The notes under the pieces were generated by a model. It searched no databases and was not told where the DNA came from. It saw only the letters and a program-made list of their open reading frames with translations. From contig NC_091144.1 in assembly GCF_041381155.1 (NCBI RefSeq), positions 31,180,980-31,244,979 on the forward strand: DNA of 64,000 bases, in the 5' to 3' direction. This document shows, in pieces, positions 1 through 12,054 of the stretch; position 1 is the first letter of the stretch; the number at the start of each line of letters is the position of its first letter. Source of the DNA: Argopecten irradians (taxonomy: Eukaryota > Mollusca > Bivalvia > Pectinida > Pectinidae). Made by a program: the position numbers and the translations under genes.

Positions 1-2560
1 TAATTAACTAAACGACATGTAAATGGCACGAAGGATGTTTTTTGTCAAAACATGTTAATATTTTTTCTCTATGTCTATCAAGTTTGTAGTACATTACAAC
101 ATATATTCTATCAAACGGTAACGGCACGAGTTACCTAAATGACAGATATTGTCATCAGTGTCCTTTTCTAACTACAATTTGTAAATATCTTCTTATTAAA
201 ACATTATGGAAAGTTGTTCAGCAAAAATTTGGAGCAAGGATAGGTCCAAAATTCGGATCGCAAATTCACTCAGAAATTTTACTTTGACATGATAATTTAC
301 TTTGAAATTTGACTATTGGTTCCAAAACTGTTTTCATAAGGCTTGAACATGATAATTTACTTTGAAATATGAATATTGGTAGAAAAAAACTGTTCTTATA
401 AGGCTTGGTTCAGAAGAAAAACATAATTGTAGTATATGAATTAATGAAGGATAGTGACACGCTTACTTTTTTACTGTTTTGATGAATTGATACAAATCTA
501 TCAGATTAGTACTAATTTTGTGGAATATCACGGTTTTAGTATCTGCTATCAGAGAATACCTGAATTAGGCTGACTCTGAAATATGTCAAATTTGTTTCCT
601 ACTTACATTAAATATTTCATATTGATCTGTAACAACGTAATGAAAAAATAACATACTCCTACCGGGAGGAGAAGATGGGAAGACTTGATTAGTTCAGTCG
701 AATCATTTGAAATGGGTTGATATTTCTAAAATTTCCTTTACAGTAACGAAAATTATAAGCTTCAGTGGTTTCAATATATATTATAGCAGATTCACTCAGC
801 AGCAATTTTACTTTGACATGATAATCTACTCTGAAAAAACATTGTGTTACAAATTATATAAGTACATTTGCCTAGTACAGAATAGTACGTACATGTATTA
901 CAATTTCAGTTATATTTAAACACCTCCGAATTTTTTCATTTAATTTGCATAAACAACCAAACGATAAGATTTCGTTATAAAATGACACTTAATCCTCTAA
1001 AACAATAGAACAGCCAACTCTAGATCACTGCTTATTGTTTTGATATTTTCCAAAAGAATTTATGATTTGTCCTTCCTTATATGTACATATTTTCTACTTG
1101 TCAAATTTTTGAAATTGATATCTATATATTATGTTTCTCTATACAATGTATTTGTCAAAGAGAACTAATAAAGAAACTTGATGTGGTCATGATCAATATG
1201 TATCACACCTTCACGCTTGGCTGCACACTGCTACAGATACGAAGAGATGTAGATGTATATATGGGGTGGTTATCTATCCTTTAATCTTTGAAATATTTTT
1301 TCTCGAAAACCCAGCTCCCTACCGCTCCGAACCGCTGTAAATGAAAATGTGTATGAGCAAGGGACGTCAGAAACATTATATAACATGTGTTGAGAATATG
1401 TATAACAGTATTTACATTAAAACCTATCTATTAAAACCACCCAGTGGTCCGAGTAAAAGTGGTCTTAATAGCGAGGTGGTCTTAATTCTGAGGTGGACCA
1501 GGTTTCTTCTATGATCATGACGATCAAGAACAGAAACTCTGTATCCTAGCTGACGGTACATAATATATGTACTGTATTTTTGTTTCAAAATTGAAATTTT
1601 ATGAAAAATGCAATATACATGTATATATAAATGTATATTATATTATATATATATATTTTATTTTTTTTGTTCAATTTTTTGCATTTAACACATTTACAAA
1701 ATACATGGGACATCAACATAACCTTGACATGACATTATACATTACATTTATATAAAAAAACATAAGAAACATAAACATAGCATGCTGAGTATGTACATGT
1801 ACGTGTGGGGAAAAAAACCAGTTTGATATATTTTGGTAAGATAAATTTGCAAATTACTATATTTGATCAATTAGTTTTGTCGATCATTAGAATCTTAATC
1901 ATTATCATATTTTAATGCATGCGTATCTAATCAAAACCAATAATTTAAAATATTTTTTAAAGATTGATAAATTAGGGACATATAATGACTATACCATTTA
2001 TTTCTAGAGCATAGACATATTTTTTTCATTAAATTAAGTTAATGGTGTGTGCTTACTTAAATCTTAAACTGAATTTCAATGAAGTAATTGTTGACAATCT
2101 AAATGAAATAACTTTTTCTAGACATTACTTTCTATTATGTTTTAATTATAATTCAAATACATATCGTTAGTTTAATCAGAGATTTAGATAGTTATTAAAT
2201 TATCTATGTCTCTGGTTTAATTATCACATAGTATACACCTGAGGTAAATGAGAATCTATGTGTTTTAAAATTGGTATTGATCTGTGTAAATTATTTTATT
2301 AATATTTACGTAAATCGATTTTAATTACCCGCCATGTGCAATGATTAGTCAAATAATAACTTACGATCACAATCGGTAAAGTGTTTGAAAGGACTACTGT
2401 GCATAGTCAAGCGTACTTTTAACTAATGCAAAACATCGATTGTTTACCGCAACAAAATTAGATGACACATCTATTGAAATGAGATGATTGACGTACGGTA
2501 CTTCATAAATATCTGAAATAAGATCAATATATCTCATACATTAAAGAATTTTAATTCCAT
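1..2560. other. AT-rich non-coding DNA
   Basis: No exon, splice-bounded reading frame or RNA gene could be supported here. The open frames present are short, low-complexity and lack homology that I recognise. The only structured piece is the short 17-bp-period repeat near 1459-1498, listed separately. Confidence 0.6.
1459..1498. repeat. 17-bp-period tandem repeat (short)
   Basis: Two and a bit copies of a 17-bp unit read GTGGTCTTAATAGCGAG then GTGGTCTTAATTCTGAG then GTGG. A related 17-bp rhythm (GTCTTTATACAGA) occurs at 20868-20960, and looser matches (GTGGTC/GCGGTC) lie around 2850-2915. The family is unnamed to me. Confidence 0.6.
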
Positions 2561-2675
2561 TGGCGTTACACGTATGAGAAAGAACTGCCTAAATCGTTCG
2601 ATCTCGCCACCAGAGCTATCGAAAGAACGTTGCATTACTTGTGGTTTCGATCACGTCAACTGCCGAGTCACAAGT

Positions 2676-2700
2676 ATGCAAATCCGACTGGCGATATAAA
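2676..2700 (+). promoter_or_regulatory. possible promoter: octamer plus TATA box
   Basis: An exact octamer ATGCAAAT (2676-2683) lies 11 bases upstream of TATAAA (2695-2700), followed about 20 bases later by CAG|GTAGAT, which looks like a splice donor. The arrangement resembles a compact TATA promoter with a short non-coding first exon. The nearest + strand gene is the GPCR at 4977, so it might be its promoter, but no transcript evidence exists here. Confidence 0.3.
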
Positions 2701-3340
2701 CCACTCTCCTAGTACAGGTAGATAATCTGATTAATTAGGTCGATGGAAACAAAAGACTGAACTGATGTACCTGCGGGTAGTTGTTCACAGGGTTGCTGCG
2801 TGCGGGAAGGTGGAGGCACAGCGACGTTGTGAAAGGTACACATGTGACTGTGGTCATAATCAAGATGCGGTCATAGTAGGACCCGTTTAACTTTAGTGGT
2901 CGTTGGGACTATTAAAAATGGTCGTAAAAACGGAAATACGGATAGACCCTCCCGCCACCGCCACAGCGCGTTGAAGATGAGCTTACATACTCGTGACCAG
3001 AATTGTCATCGTGATCCTCGACGCACACTAACCACCATATCCATCAATCATCCACTTCCCATATCAATTCCACAATATCCGGAAGAGACAGCCAAACCCG
3101 CCCCCCCCACCCCATCAAACACACCATCCTCTCACCCATCGGTATGAAAATAATGGGGCCGTAATAGTGGGATGTTCGTAATTTAGTGTAAATGCTATAC
3201 AATGTCTATGTTTGGAATAAACTTTTGGAAAATAAAAATAAAATAAAACAAAAATAAATATAAAGAAAAAATAAAGAATATTTTCAAGCATGGTGAATTA
3301 ACAACAAATAAAAATATGAAATAAAAAAAAAATGAAATTA

Positions 3341-3420
3341 ACCTGCCGACGATAAGGGTTTGAACCCGGGCCGTCAGCTTAGAAAGCTCAGGACTTACCA
3401 CGACACCACACTACCTGTTA
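3341..3420 (-). repeat. tRNA-like SINE head / tRNA pseudogene
   Basis: On the minus strand an A-box-like stretch (TGGTGTCGTGGTAAG) is followed about 30 bases on by a B-box-like GGGTTCAAACCC. The T-stem and acceptor stem do not pair properly, so this is not a working tRNA. An A/T-rich tract follows on the minus strand (3235-3335), as expected for a SINE tail. Confidence 0.5.
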
Positions 3421-4024
3421 ATTGCCTTGGGAATATTATTAAGTTACTAATGAAATGCAGTTCACTATATTTTCTTATTTTCTTCGCAATCCACTTAAAA
3501 TGATATTGATGCTGCTGAATAAGTTTACAGAATGATTCTAAACTAGTTTATATTGTATCTGGGTGCAAATTATCAACTACATATACCACAAATGTGTGGT
3601 TATTCAGTTTATTCTTCACGACACCAGCCGGGGGGGGGTAAAAAGCTAGTTCCGGAATTGCGATACCAATACTGGTAAAAACCAAGTTTTTACCGTAAAA
3701 AGGATTTTATTCACCTCCCAACAGGAGAGTTCCACTGCTATAGAAGGACAGGGGGCGTAACTCTTTTGTCTTCATCTGATAAACTGAACTAATTGAGAGA
3801 CCATTAGTTCTTATTAGTAGCATATTCCTAAATATTTATAACCATTGGTCCCAATGGTGGATTTACCATAGAATACCACAAAATATTTTCCGTTTCCCTG
3901 TCTAAATCATACAAACTGGAAGCATCACATAATTGGCGATCTCTCCTTCCCCGCTTGTATAACTAAAAACTCTCAGATTCAGTAATCAGCGATGGACGAG
4001 TGATAAAAAAAGGGTTCTACCTTT

Positions 4025-4580
4025 AAAGGGACAATTCAGTCTAACAGCACATTAAAATTTGCATATATACCAGATACAAAACAGTTCTTTAGTTGGTTTT
4101 ACTGTGATATGCCATAGCACACTGTATTGAAATGTATGTGAAATGTTCAAACTCACTTGTTGTCCGCCATTACACATTGTGGTCGGACGCCTTGTATACT
4201 GAGCCCTTGCCCTTGCCAGTGTAGTAAAGCATTTTTTTGTCTAGAATTACTCAAATCGCTCTTACAGTAGTGTGTTTACCTTATTAGGTGCATGTTCATG
4301 TCTAAATATTATTTCACCAACTCCTCAGTGGTTCTGTGTTGCATTTGATTAAAATACACGACTTTGGCTCGGGTATGGGTACAGCATACATGCTATACCT
4401 GCTTAATCGTATCGATCAACGATTTGGAATTTCAACGGTATTATTCATAATACTTAACAATGTCGTGGAATTTGAAAATATTTCTTGTTATATGTTTCAT
4501 AAGGAATATGGAACTATACATTTATGTCATATTTTGTTTCGTGGTTATGAAACAGAATTAGCCTCATTGAATTGTCCCTG
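4025..4580. mobile_element. MITE-like element with GGGACAATTCA ends
   Basis: The left end reads AAAGGGACAATTCAGT and the right end is its inverted counterpart, ending TGAATTGTCCC. The roughly 550-bp interior has no transposase. The terminal inverted repeats are about 14 bp. This marks a non-autonomous DNA transposon, superfamily not determined. Confidence 0.6.
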
Positions 4581-4976
4581 TAACCCTTCAACTATATCAT
4601 CGAGTTCGAGATCATTTCTTTGTAGCGCTTGGTACTAGGCGTAGTATTTTTTTAAATTAATTTATCATGACTTTCGCTATCCTTTAAACTGTTTCGTTTT
4701 AGAATGGCTATAGCTTTTAATAAATCGGGAAGCACAAAGTAAATAGTCTTACCGTGTACTGTAAATATATGTTTCAATACGGAAGAAGGAATTTATTATG
4801 TCATACATGTATATATACCTGACGCGACTTAAATAATTACGCCTGATATGACTATAAATCTAGTTCCTGGTTTAACCGCTAGTGGGTGGGTGTTTATCTG
4901 ACGTATTATTCTTACATAAACAGTGTAACGACAAACGAAATAACTTATCGTCAAATACTTATTCATTTTTGTCAAC
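4581..4976. other. upstream region of the GPCR gene
   Basis: AT-rich sequence immediately 5' of the receptor ATG. I see no convincing TATA box or splice acceptor, so the transcription start is unknown. Confidence 0.4.
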
Positions 4977-6256
4977 ATGAACTTATCCACGAATGTTACA
5001 TTTTCGTTGGAGGATGAAGATTGGAATGAATTTAAATCGAATGGTATCCCCATTGTTGTGTTTTTGATATGCCTGTGTGCAACTGGAACTGTTGGAAACA
5101 TGCACGTATTCCTGGTGTATTTACTAAAATATAAAGTCAAACATATACAAGACGTTTATCCTGTGTTTAGCCGCCGTGGATTTCCTAGGATGTATACTCG
5201 GTATACCGATGTCTCTTTACATCATCATACACACGTACTCTCTACAGTCAGCGGCTTTCTGTAAAGGTGCCAGGACACTTAGCTACTTTGTTGGAGCATA
5301 CTCTCTTCTACTTCTGGACTGTATCGCCATAGAACGTTATCGGAAGGTGTGTCAAGCCACACGTGCTCAGTTCACGTTAAAGATTACCCGTGTGATATGT
5401 GCTTCATTGTGTCTTCTTGTGATAGCGGTGATCATTATACCCGTTGCCATTATCTATGGCATCAATGAGAGGATAACTAAAACTCATTCACTCATTGGAT
5501 ATGAATGTACAGTTTTAGACCAGTACAAAACCTCAACGCTCATAAAAGTATACCGGGGGTTTGTCTTTTTTGTTTTCGTGGCCCTCTTGGTCATTGCAGT
5601 GGTACTCTATACTTTGATCGGAAGAAAAGTTTATACTCATAAAAACAAACTCAGAAAAACTGATGAGGTTTTGGCAACCGAGCCTCGCGTTAAAGAATCT
5701 AAACTAAGAGATGTCTCACTATCGTCGGCAGATGATGGCAACAAACATGGCAACAGGCAACGCCAAGACAACGACTCTGGAGTTATTACAAGCGCTGTTT
5801 CGACACCCGAAACTTCCAAATCTAACTTATCTAATGAAAGTCATGCTACGACGTCATATCCCCATGGCAATTTTGTCCAAAGCAATGCCAATGAATTCAA
5901 AAATCAACAAAAAGCCGGAGCAGAAATCAGAAACCTTGATACATTGAAGAAAAAGAAACGAAAAGCACTTGACAAAAGTATAAACCTGACTATGATATTT
6001 CTTGTTGTTTCAATAATATCGTTTGGGGGTTATCTCCCCTATCTTGTAGTCACGTTGATTCGGAATGTAAACAAATCCCTGTACCAGAGCTTCACGGACA
6101 ATTTTGGAGCCCTTGATCTGTTCATTCGCTGGGATGATTTTCCTGAACAACGCCATAAACCCGCTGGTGTATGGCTTCATGGACGGCAAATTCCGGAGAG
6201 AATTAACAAAACTGTATGGTCAACTTGTGTCTCACTGTTCAGTATATAGAAAGTGA
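4977..6256 (+). CDS. class A (rhodopsin-like) GPCR, frame broken twice
   Basis: Seven-transmembrane peptide- or amine-type receptor of the plasma membrane, in a single exon. TM1 (IPIVVFLICLCATGTVGN) follows a glycosylatable N-terminus. TM2 carries LAAVD, TM3 ends with ERY in place of DRY, and paired cysteines sit at the top of TM3 (FCKG) and in loop 2 (YECTV). Loop 3 is long and Ser/Thr/Lys-rich. TM6 has FGGYLPY and TM7 has NPLVY, followed by helix 8 (KFRREL). Reading needs three frames: TM1 in one, TM2-TM6 in the next, TM7 to stop in the third. Each change equals one extra base, near 5137-5143 (an A run before TM2) and near 6095-6130 (before TM7). This is either a recent pseudogene or uncorrected assembly insertions. 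Ligand unknown; it resembles orphan neuropeptide-type receptors. ATG at 4977 fits TM1 spacing; AATAAA lies at 6395-6400. Confidence 0.85.
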
Positions 6257-6394
6257 ATTTATTTGACGTTTTGATAATGAATGTCAAAGTAACAGTTTAC
6301 GAATAATTATTGAAAACAAAATTTTAAAATTTATTATGGATTACTTATATTTTGTATTTTATTCAAAGAATTAACTGATTGCAGTAATTATATG

Positions 6395-6400
6395 AATAAA
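6395..6400 (+). promoter_or_regulatory. poly(A) signal AATAAA for the GPCR
   Basis: Canonical AATAAA about 140 bases past the receptor stop codon, a suitable distance for its 3' end. Confidence 0.4.
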
Positions 6401-6764
6401 CCTGGAACAATTCTGACACTTCAGAATGTAGCACACTAGAGGAAATTCAAGGTAACAAAGCAATGAATAAAAACTATTTAAGTAAGAACGGCTATTGTTA
6501 TAGTCATTAAATGAAACAGATTAAAGGTATGACATTTTTATTTATTTGGAAATATCTAGGAACCTACAAAACGTGATTGGACACTAATCACCATTATTGT
6601 AAAGAGTGTTACAAGGATCTCGAAATTTTAGATACACACACGAAGAAAATAAATTAACCAAGGAAGTTAATTCGAAATTGTGTTACAATGCAAATAAAGA
6701 TGATCAATCATTTTACGACCATCTTCATTCACATATAGAGATCAGCAGAGTTTGAATACGATAT

Positions 6765-7095
6765 GAATTTATTTAAGTATTGATGTCACTATTTTTAACT
6801 TCATCGGAGTATGGAAGAAATTTGTTTGCAAATTGTGTGAATCCGCGTACACTATAATCTCGGATTTGTTCATAGTAATAGTATAAAGCAAAATAAATCT
6901 GCCAATCAGTAAGTCGGATTTATTATGAAGACAAATACAAATTAATTATAGTGGTATGAAAAAAAATGAATCTGCCAATAAGAAAGTCGGATTTAGAATG
7001 AAGACAAATAAAAATTAATTATAGTGGTACATGTATGAAAAAACGAATCTGCCAAGTAGAAAGTCGGATTTAATGTGAAAACAAATAAAAAATAA
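6765..7095. repeat. half of a fold-back element plus about three 70-bp tandem units
   Basis: 6770-6860 matches one arm of the palindromic element at 37001-37140 (shared ATTGATGTCACTATTTTTA and GTGAATCCGCG). It is followed by about three tandem units, each with TCTGCCAAT...AAGTCGGATTTA...GAAGACAAATA. One such unit lies inverted at about 36800-36880, next to the other fold-back copy, so the two loci carry the same composite repeat. Confidence 0.6.
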
Positions 7096-7314
7096 ATATA
7101 AAAAACAGAACTATATTAAAAACAGGTGTCTTCCAGTCAAATGACGATGTCTGGCATGATGCATATTCCTCATAGACTTTATTGTACCGTAACTTTAGCA
7201 AGAGTGTAGCTAAGCTAAATGATGAGGAATAGACCTAGTACATCTGATAGACATATGTCTGCTATGTCACATCATACTTAGAATTTCTCGACACTTGCGA
7301 AATCAAATCCTAAC

Positions 7315-7320
7315 TTTATT
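7315..7320 (-). promoter_or_regulatory. poly(A) signal AATAAA for the PhyH-like gene
   Basis: On the minus strand AATAAA lies about 65 bases past the stop codon of the oxygenase gene, which is a normal cleavage-signal distance. Confidence 0.5.
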
Positions 7321-7385
7321 GAAATCAAGAATTAATTTAGTTGTCTGATCAATCATTTTATTTTTCTCTTATACTTGCCGTTACA

Positions 7386-8852
7386 TTAAGCCATACCACT
7401 GTACCGAGGATAGAAGACGGACGATTTGTCCCAGGTTGGTCTCCACCCAGGATTGTTCGGGGTGCCATCATTGAAATCATAACGCTCAAGCCCGGCTAAC
7501 AGTTTAGCTTCTTTTGTTGCTGCAATATCTGGCATCGTATCCACAGCATAGATATGCTTCCGGTGTTCGGTATATGGATTTCCGGTTGTTGATCTGAACA
7601 CTATATTTTTCTGGGAAGGCCAATGAGCGGTACTACGGAAATTATCATATGCGAATTTCTTTGTCTTGTAATCCTCATCAGTTGCCCAAATGGCCGGTGC
7701 CATGCAGACAAAAACGACAAAACGCCATCTATCTGAATTGCTCCTGCCTCGTTTTGGTAAAACAGCGTCATGGACCGTACGTGAGTCCCATACGACCATT
7801 CCGCCCTTCGGAACCTCAATTATCCTTTCGGTGCACCCTTGTTCTTTATACCAAGCAATCCATTCTTCCTTTAAAGGGAAGAACTCTTCCTCATTTGCCT
7901 CGTCTTCGAGGACCATAGCGTCAGGAAAAGCTTCCTGGAATATGTCGTGATAAAGATGAGACTTTTCAATAAGTCTCAGACAATGATCGCCCTGAGTAGT
8001 CTCCTCCAAGTATACAGCTCCTTGATAACAATGTAATCCTTTCCTCGTCTTTCCTTGGTCAAGGTAAAACCAGTTTGTATCCTCACTTCTGTACTTCCCT
8101 CCGCCTTTTTTAATGGCAACAATACTTTGTATCAGTGATTGCTTTCATTACGAAAATTAACTCTTTGAAGATATTTTCATGTCTATCCATCAGATGCATA
8201 AAACACGGTTAATTGTTCATTGGAAACATGCTTTAAAACTATCAAAGCAGATAAATGAGATCATTAAAATGTTTGATAACCATACATTGTGAGCCAAGCT
8301 ATTTTATTGACCTCAACCGGCCAGTTATCGATACTTCAGTCCCTTGCTTTTTCTTCAACAACGTAGCTTATAGTGAAGTTTGTTTAAAATGTGTTTCGTA
8401 TAATGTTATCTTCTTGCAATCTCATAACGTTAACATGCATCGAGGAGGATAATGTTCTCCTTTTTCTCAACATCACGCACATATTACTGAAAAATAGTAC
8501 TTATCTATTTGAACCGATTCAATATTTCTGAGCTGTCTCATGTGTTTTCCGTCATACATTACCGAGTTCCGGTGGTATCCCTATGGCTATGCCATCCATA
8601 CTACAAAGCAGCTTTTCTGTTCTCCACAAAGAGGCAAACACAGGCTTTGATTTTAGTCGAACTCTCCACGTGGCATCGAAATGACCAACTCTGTAGTAGT
8701 GCATCAGCGAGTCATGGCTGAAAGGGGGGTCGTCTCCAAACTTCTCCACCCATTCTTTGTACTGTCGGGTGTAGCTAGCACAATCTTCTTTTGATACCAC
8801 TCCCGGAACAATGGAGTAACCTTTTGTCTCGAGGTCGTGTGACAATGCACTC
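7386..8852 (-). CDS. phytanoyl-CoA dioxygenase (PhyH)-like protein
   Basis: Member of the PhyH branch of Fe(II)/2-oxoglutarate oxygenases. Substrate unknown; cupin-fold enzyme, probably soluble. Exon A (about 8852 to 8558) holds GYSIVPGVVSKEDC, the usual N-terminal helix, and runs to IGIPPELGN. A GT donor at 8557-8556 joins in phase 0 to exon B (8141 to 7386) after an AG at 8143-8142. Exon B reads WFYLDQGK, LHCYQGAVYLEE, EKSH, then VPKGGMVVWDSRTVHDAVLP and RWRFVVFV. The distal iron histidine (TVHD) and the 2OG-binding arginine are present. The first ligand motif HxD reads Y-L-D (TAC codon at 8066-8064), so the histidine is replaced by tyrosine. No in-frame ATG opens exon A: its 5' edge looks like an acceptor near 8849-8852, so an initiator exon lies upstream and was not found. 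Visible length is about 348 aa. Confidence 0.8.
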
Positions 8853-8869
8853 CTTGATAGATTAAAAAT

Positions 8870-10970
8870 GTATATATGTATATATTTTATTTTAAAATAT
8901 CACTAAATCTGATCACTTAAATTACCAGCCAGACATGAATCCTAATCTTCATTCGTTTACATTTGTAACAGTGTGGTTTTAAGTATTCGCCCAGCTTCGT
9001 GCTTACAGGCCAAAATCGGGTATACGAAAAACGAACAATTGTGGATCTGCATATAATACAAACGTCTACTTAGTATACAAGTGTATATCAATCTTAACTC
9101 ATATGCACCAGGCTAATCAACGTGAGACTTGACGCCTTCGGAAGATCAGAACTACTTAGGGTACTTAGGCCATATTTCGTGAGAATTCTTTCGCTTTGAC
9201 TACCTTTTCTTATTGTGTTGGACACACTGTGAGTAGGTTAAATGTGACAATGAGTCCTATCTGTTATAACAAGGGTAATAGTTATGTTATTATAAAGGCT
9301 CTGTAAATTTCATACCTGTCCAGGGCAGTGGTGTCCATGTTCACAATGATGATGCGTCAGGGTTCTGTGACAATTACACCTACTGTTATCCACGTAGTAA
9401 TATAATATACACATTATCTTATGTAGCGGATACACAAACTGTTATAATCTATAAGGATATAGTCCATACATTAGATATTCATATCTCATATCAGTCTCTA
9501 CATATGTATGTACCTGTATGTATCTGCACAGACAGGCCTAAACTGTACAACTACGGCGTCTTTTTTGTTTATAAATTATTCGCAACGTCTTTGTTTATAA
9601 ATATAAACCTAGTATAGTTGGGGTATGTCTGCTGATCAGATTTACTCTGTGCATGTTTCGTTGAGATAAATGCGACCTTTAAGCAAATGGTAGGTTGAAA
9701 TACTCTTCAAAACCACATACGTACTCACCACACGCTATTTTGGTTTGCCGTTGTCAGTATAATGTGACCGGGTGGGGTGTATTGCTTGGTGTCTTCGGTG
9801 GCATGCTTCAGTGATATAGCACTATAAAAAGGGCAACAGTTCCACTATACAAGAAGACACAACACGAATATACCGCAGTCCTCCCAAAACATGCACCTCG
9901 CACAACATACACGCAACACACCGAAATACGTGGGAGGCCGTCCTTACATGACCATAGCATGTTAATAGGGACGTTAATAAATCGAGACAAACCAAACAAA
10001 ACAAACCCACGTTATTCTGAATTATTCTATCTTCCATTGTTTTATATACTTATATACATGAAGGTAATCAGACCTATTTGGAAGATTTACATAGAGACAG
10101 AATAGATTAGGATTACCCACACATACTACATATATAGCATATAACAGAATATTGTCCAAATAAAAATCCTCCATTTTGAGGGAAAAGAAGAATAACCTTT
10201 ATTGACACTCTTCCATTTTGAACACTATACAAGCTCAGGATGAAGAATAAACGTTTCACTCCAATACAATGGTAGCGAATGAAACACTATGGACGCTTTA
10301 GAACCATGAGAGCTTATCTCAAACCACAAGAATTGACACAATTGATATAAATAAGGTCCAAATTGACATTACAAATATATCAATATTAAAGTGGAGGAAG
10401 GATGGAATTTGGAGTGCATGCGCAGTGCCAAGGTAAGAAAAAATAAGGATTAAATCTAAAATTGAAATTCGTGTGGTCAAATCACAATGAAGTTTTTATA
10501 CGAAAATCTTAAACATTTCACCTTTTCCTTTATGTCACTGAAGCGTCCATATCATGATCAGCCGGTTAAATCTCTTTAATCAGTTTCCAAAAAAAACTCT
10601 CACGAGGAAGTCTTATTTACATAAAACATGATGGAAATCATTTGTTATGCAGTGACTTTTAAAACACATCCATTCAACATCAACATATATGCATTGTACA
10701 TGTACTAATCTCCCGTAAAAACATCATCAGTATATATATTCAGAGATTTACGCCACATAATCTAAGTCTGTATCAATGTAACGTGACGCTACCAACATTC
10801 GAATACTTTTTGAAGATAATTGTAAAACATTTCTAGCGTGTCCTTGAATCCAGGTTTGTTTTTATTGACATTCCACCAATAGATGGCTTCAGTTTTAATT
10901 CCGTGATATATTTACTTGTCAAACCGTGCAGATATATACAAATAGAGATCTTTGAAGCATGCCTTGTCGG
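8870..10970. other. non-coding DNA upstream of the PhyH-like gene
   Basis: About 2.1 kb of AT-rich sequence. The missing first exon of the oxygenase gene should lie here, but I could not identify it with confidence. No other gene or repeat stands out. Confidence 0.4.
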
Positions 10971-10971
10971 T

Positions 10972-11280
10972 CAATCCTCGATACTCTAGCTATATAGGAG
11001 TCCGATCACTGATGATCTCTACACCCCCTGGGACTATCCGGCATAGTAAAACTGGAGCCAGCTGAGAGAAAAACTCTGAACCAATCACAGGCAAGCAAAA
11101 AATTCCTTTGAAGACTACAGAGAGCGACTCTCAACTTCAAAGCCACGCAGTCAACCACGGTGTACCGTAGTACGGTTTCTTACCTGTTCTGTTCTGTTGC
11201 CTCCAGTTTTACTATGAGGTAGGCCTAGTCGAGGGGTGTAGAGATCGAAGGTGATCGGAACCCCTGGAGTATCGAGGATG
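10972..11280. mobile_element. MITE family with CATCCTCGATACTC ends, copy A
   Basis: About 310 bp bounded by ATCCTCGATACTCTAG on the left and its inverse GGAGTATCGAGGATG on the right. It carries internal landmarks shared with copies near 50 kb and 56.9 kb: ACCAATCACAGGC, GCAGTCAACCAC, GTACCG and GCCTCCAGTTTTACTATGA. No coding capacity. Non-autonomous DNA transposon. Confidence 0.75.
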
Positions 11281-12054
11281 GGTCCAGCCCTGTGTTTCAG
11301 CAGGTTTGAGTACCCAAAACAGATCGCCCTCCCAAATAAAGTTTGATTGACAAATGCCGTAAACATCATAAAAATGATTGAATGCGTTTCAAAGTTCAAA
11401 TATTGTTTACATGTAGTTCATTTAAGTCACATTTCTGTCAAAAACATCCCGTTCAGCAATTGATTTTCTTGTTTTGTAAAATATCTATAATGTTTTTAAG
11501 ATTGTCGCACGACGTCATTTCCCGGAATTTTTCAGAATTTCATTATTTTCATTTTCAAAAACAGATAATAAACGATTTGAAAGCAAACGACTTATGGAAA
11601 TTACAGTTATTATTCGGGACCATTTTAATAATTTATACTCATGGCAGTTTTTTTTGTTAGTTAATAGATTGTAAAAGGATAATTCTGTATAACTTGTTTT
11701 AAGATTGTTTTGTTTTGGATACCGTCACGTATACGTTCTAGAAATAATTTTAAATATTTGTAAGAATTTTATTAATCAATGATTTATAAATAAAATCTAT
11801 ATGTTTATTGTTAGGTAAATAAGACATTTAGCCAGTAATTATACTTGTAATGTATACATTTATAATAAATTTAATCGTAAATGAATGAGTAAATTGTCAG
11901 TACTATGCTGTACTCAGTAGTATTGTGTGCTTCCGGATTTAAATTTTCCGTCAATGTACACATGTGATTCTAAAATTACACAATCCAATATGGCGGCCTC
12001 CATGAAAAGTAAAAATTGTGATTTTTGAGCAGGGTTAACGTTACATTCTCTAAA
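11281..12054 (+). promoter_or_regulatory. INTS11: INTS11 upstream region and 5' leader
   Basis: Directly before the INTS11 ATG lies AATATGGCGGCCTCCATG (about 11988-12005), resembling the YY1-type ATGGCGGC element common at start sites of housekeeping genes. It also begins a 12-codon upstream frame (MAASMKSK...) that stops before the main ATG at 12055. The transcription start is inferred to be close by. The rest of the segment is AT-rich with no other feature. Confidence 0.4.

Noticed and set aside
3341-3420. A functional tRNA on the minus strand
   Set aside because: A- and B-box-like blocks are present, but the T and acceptor stems do not pair.
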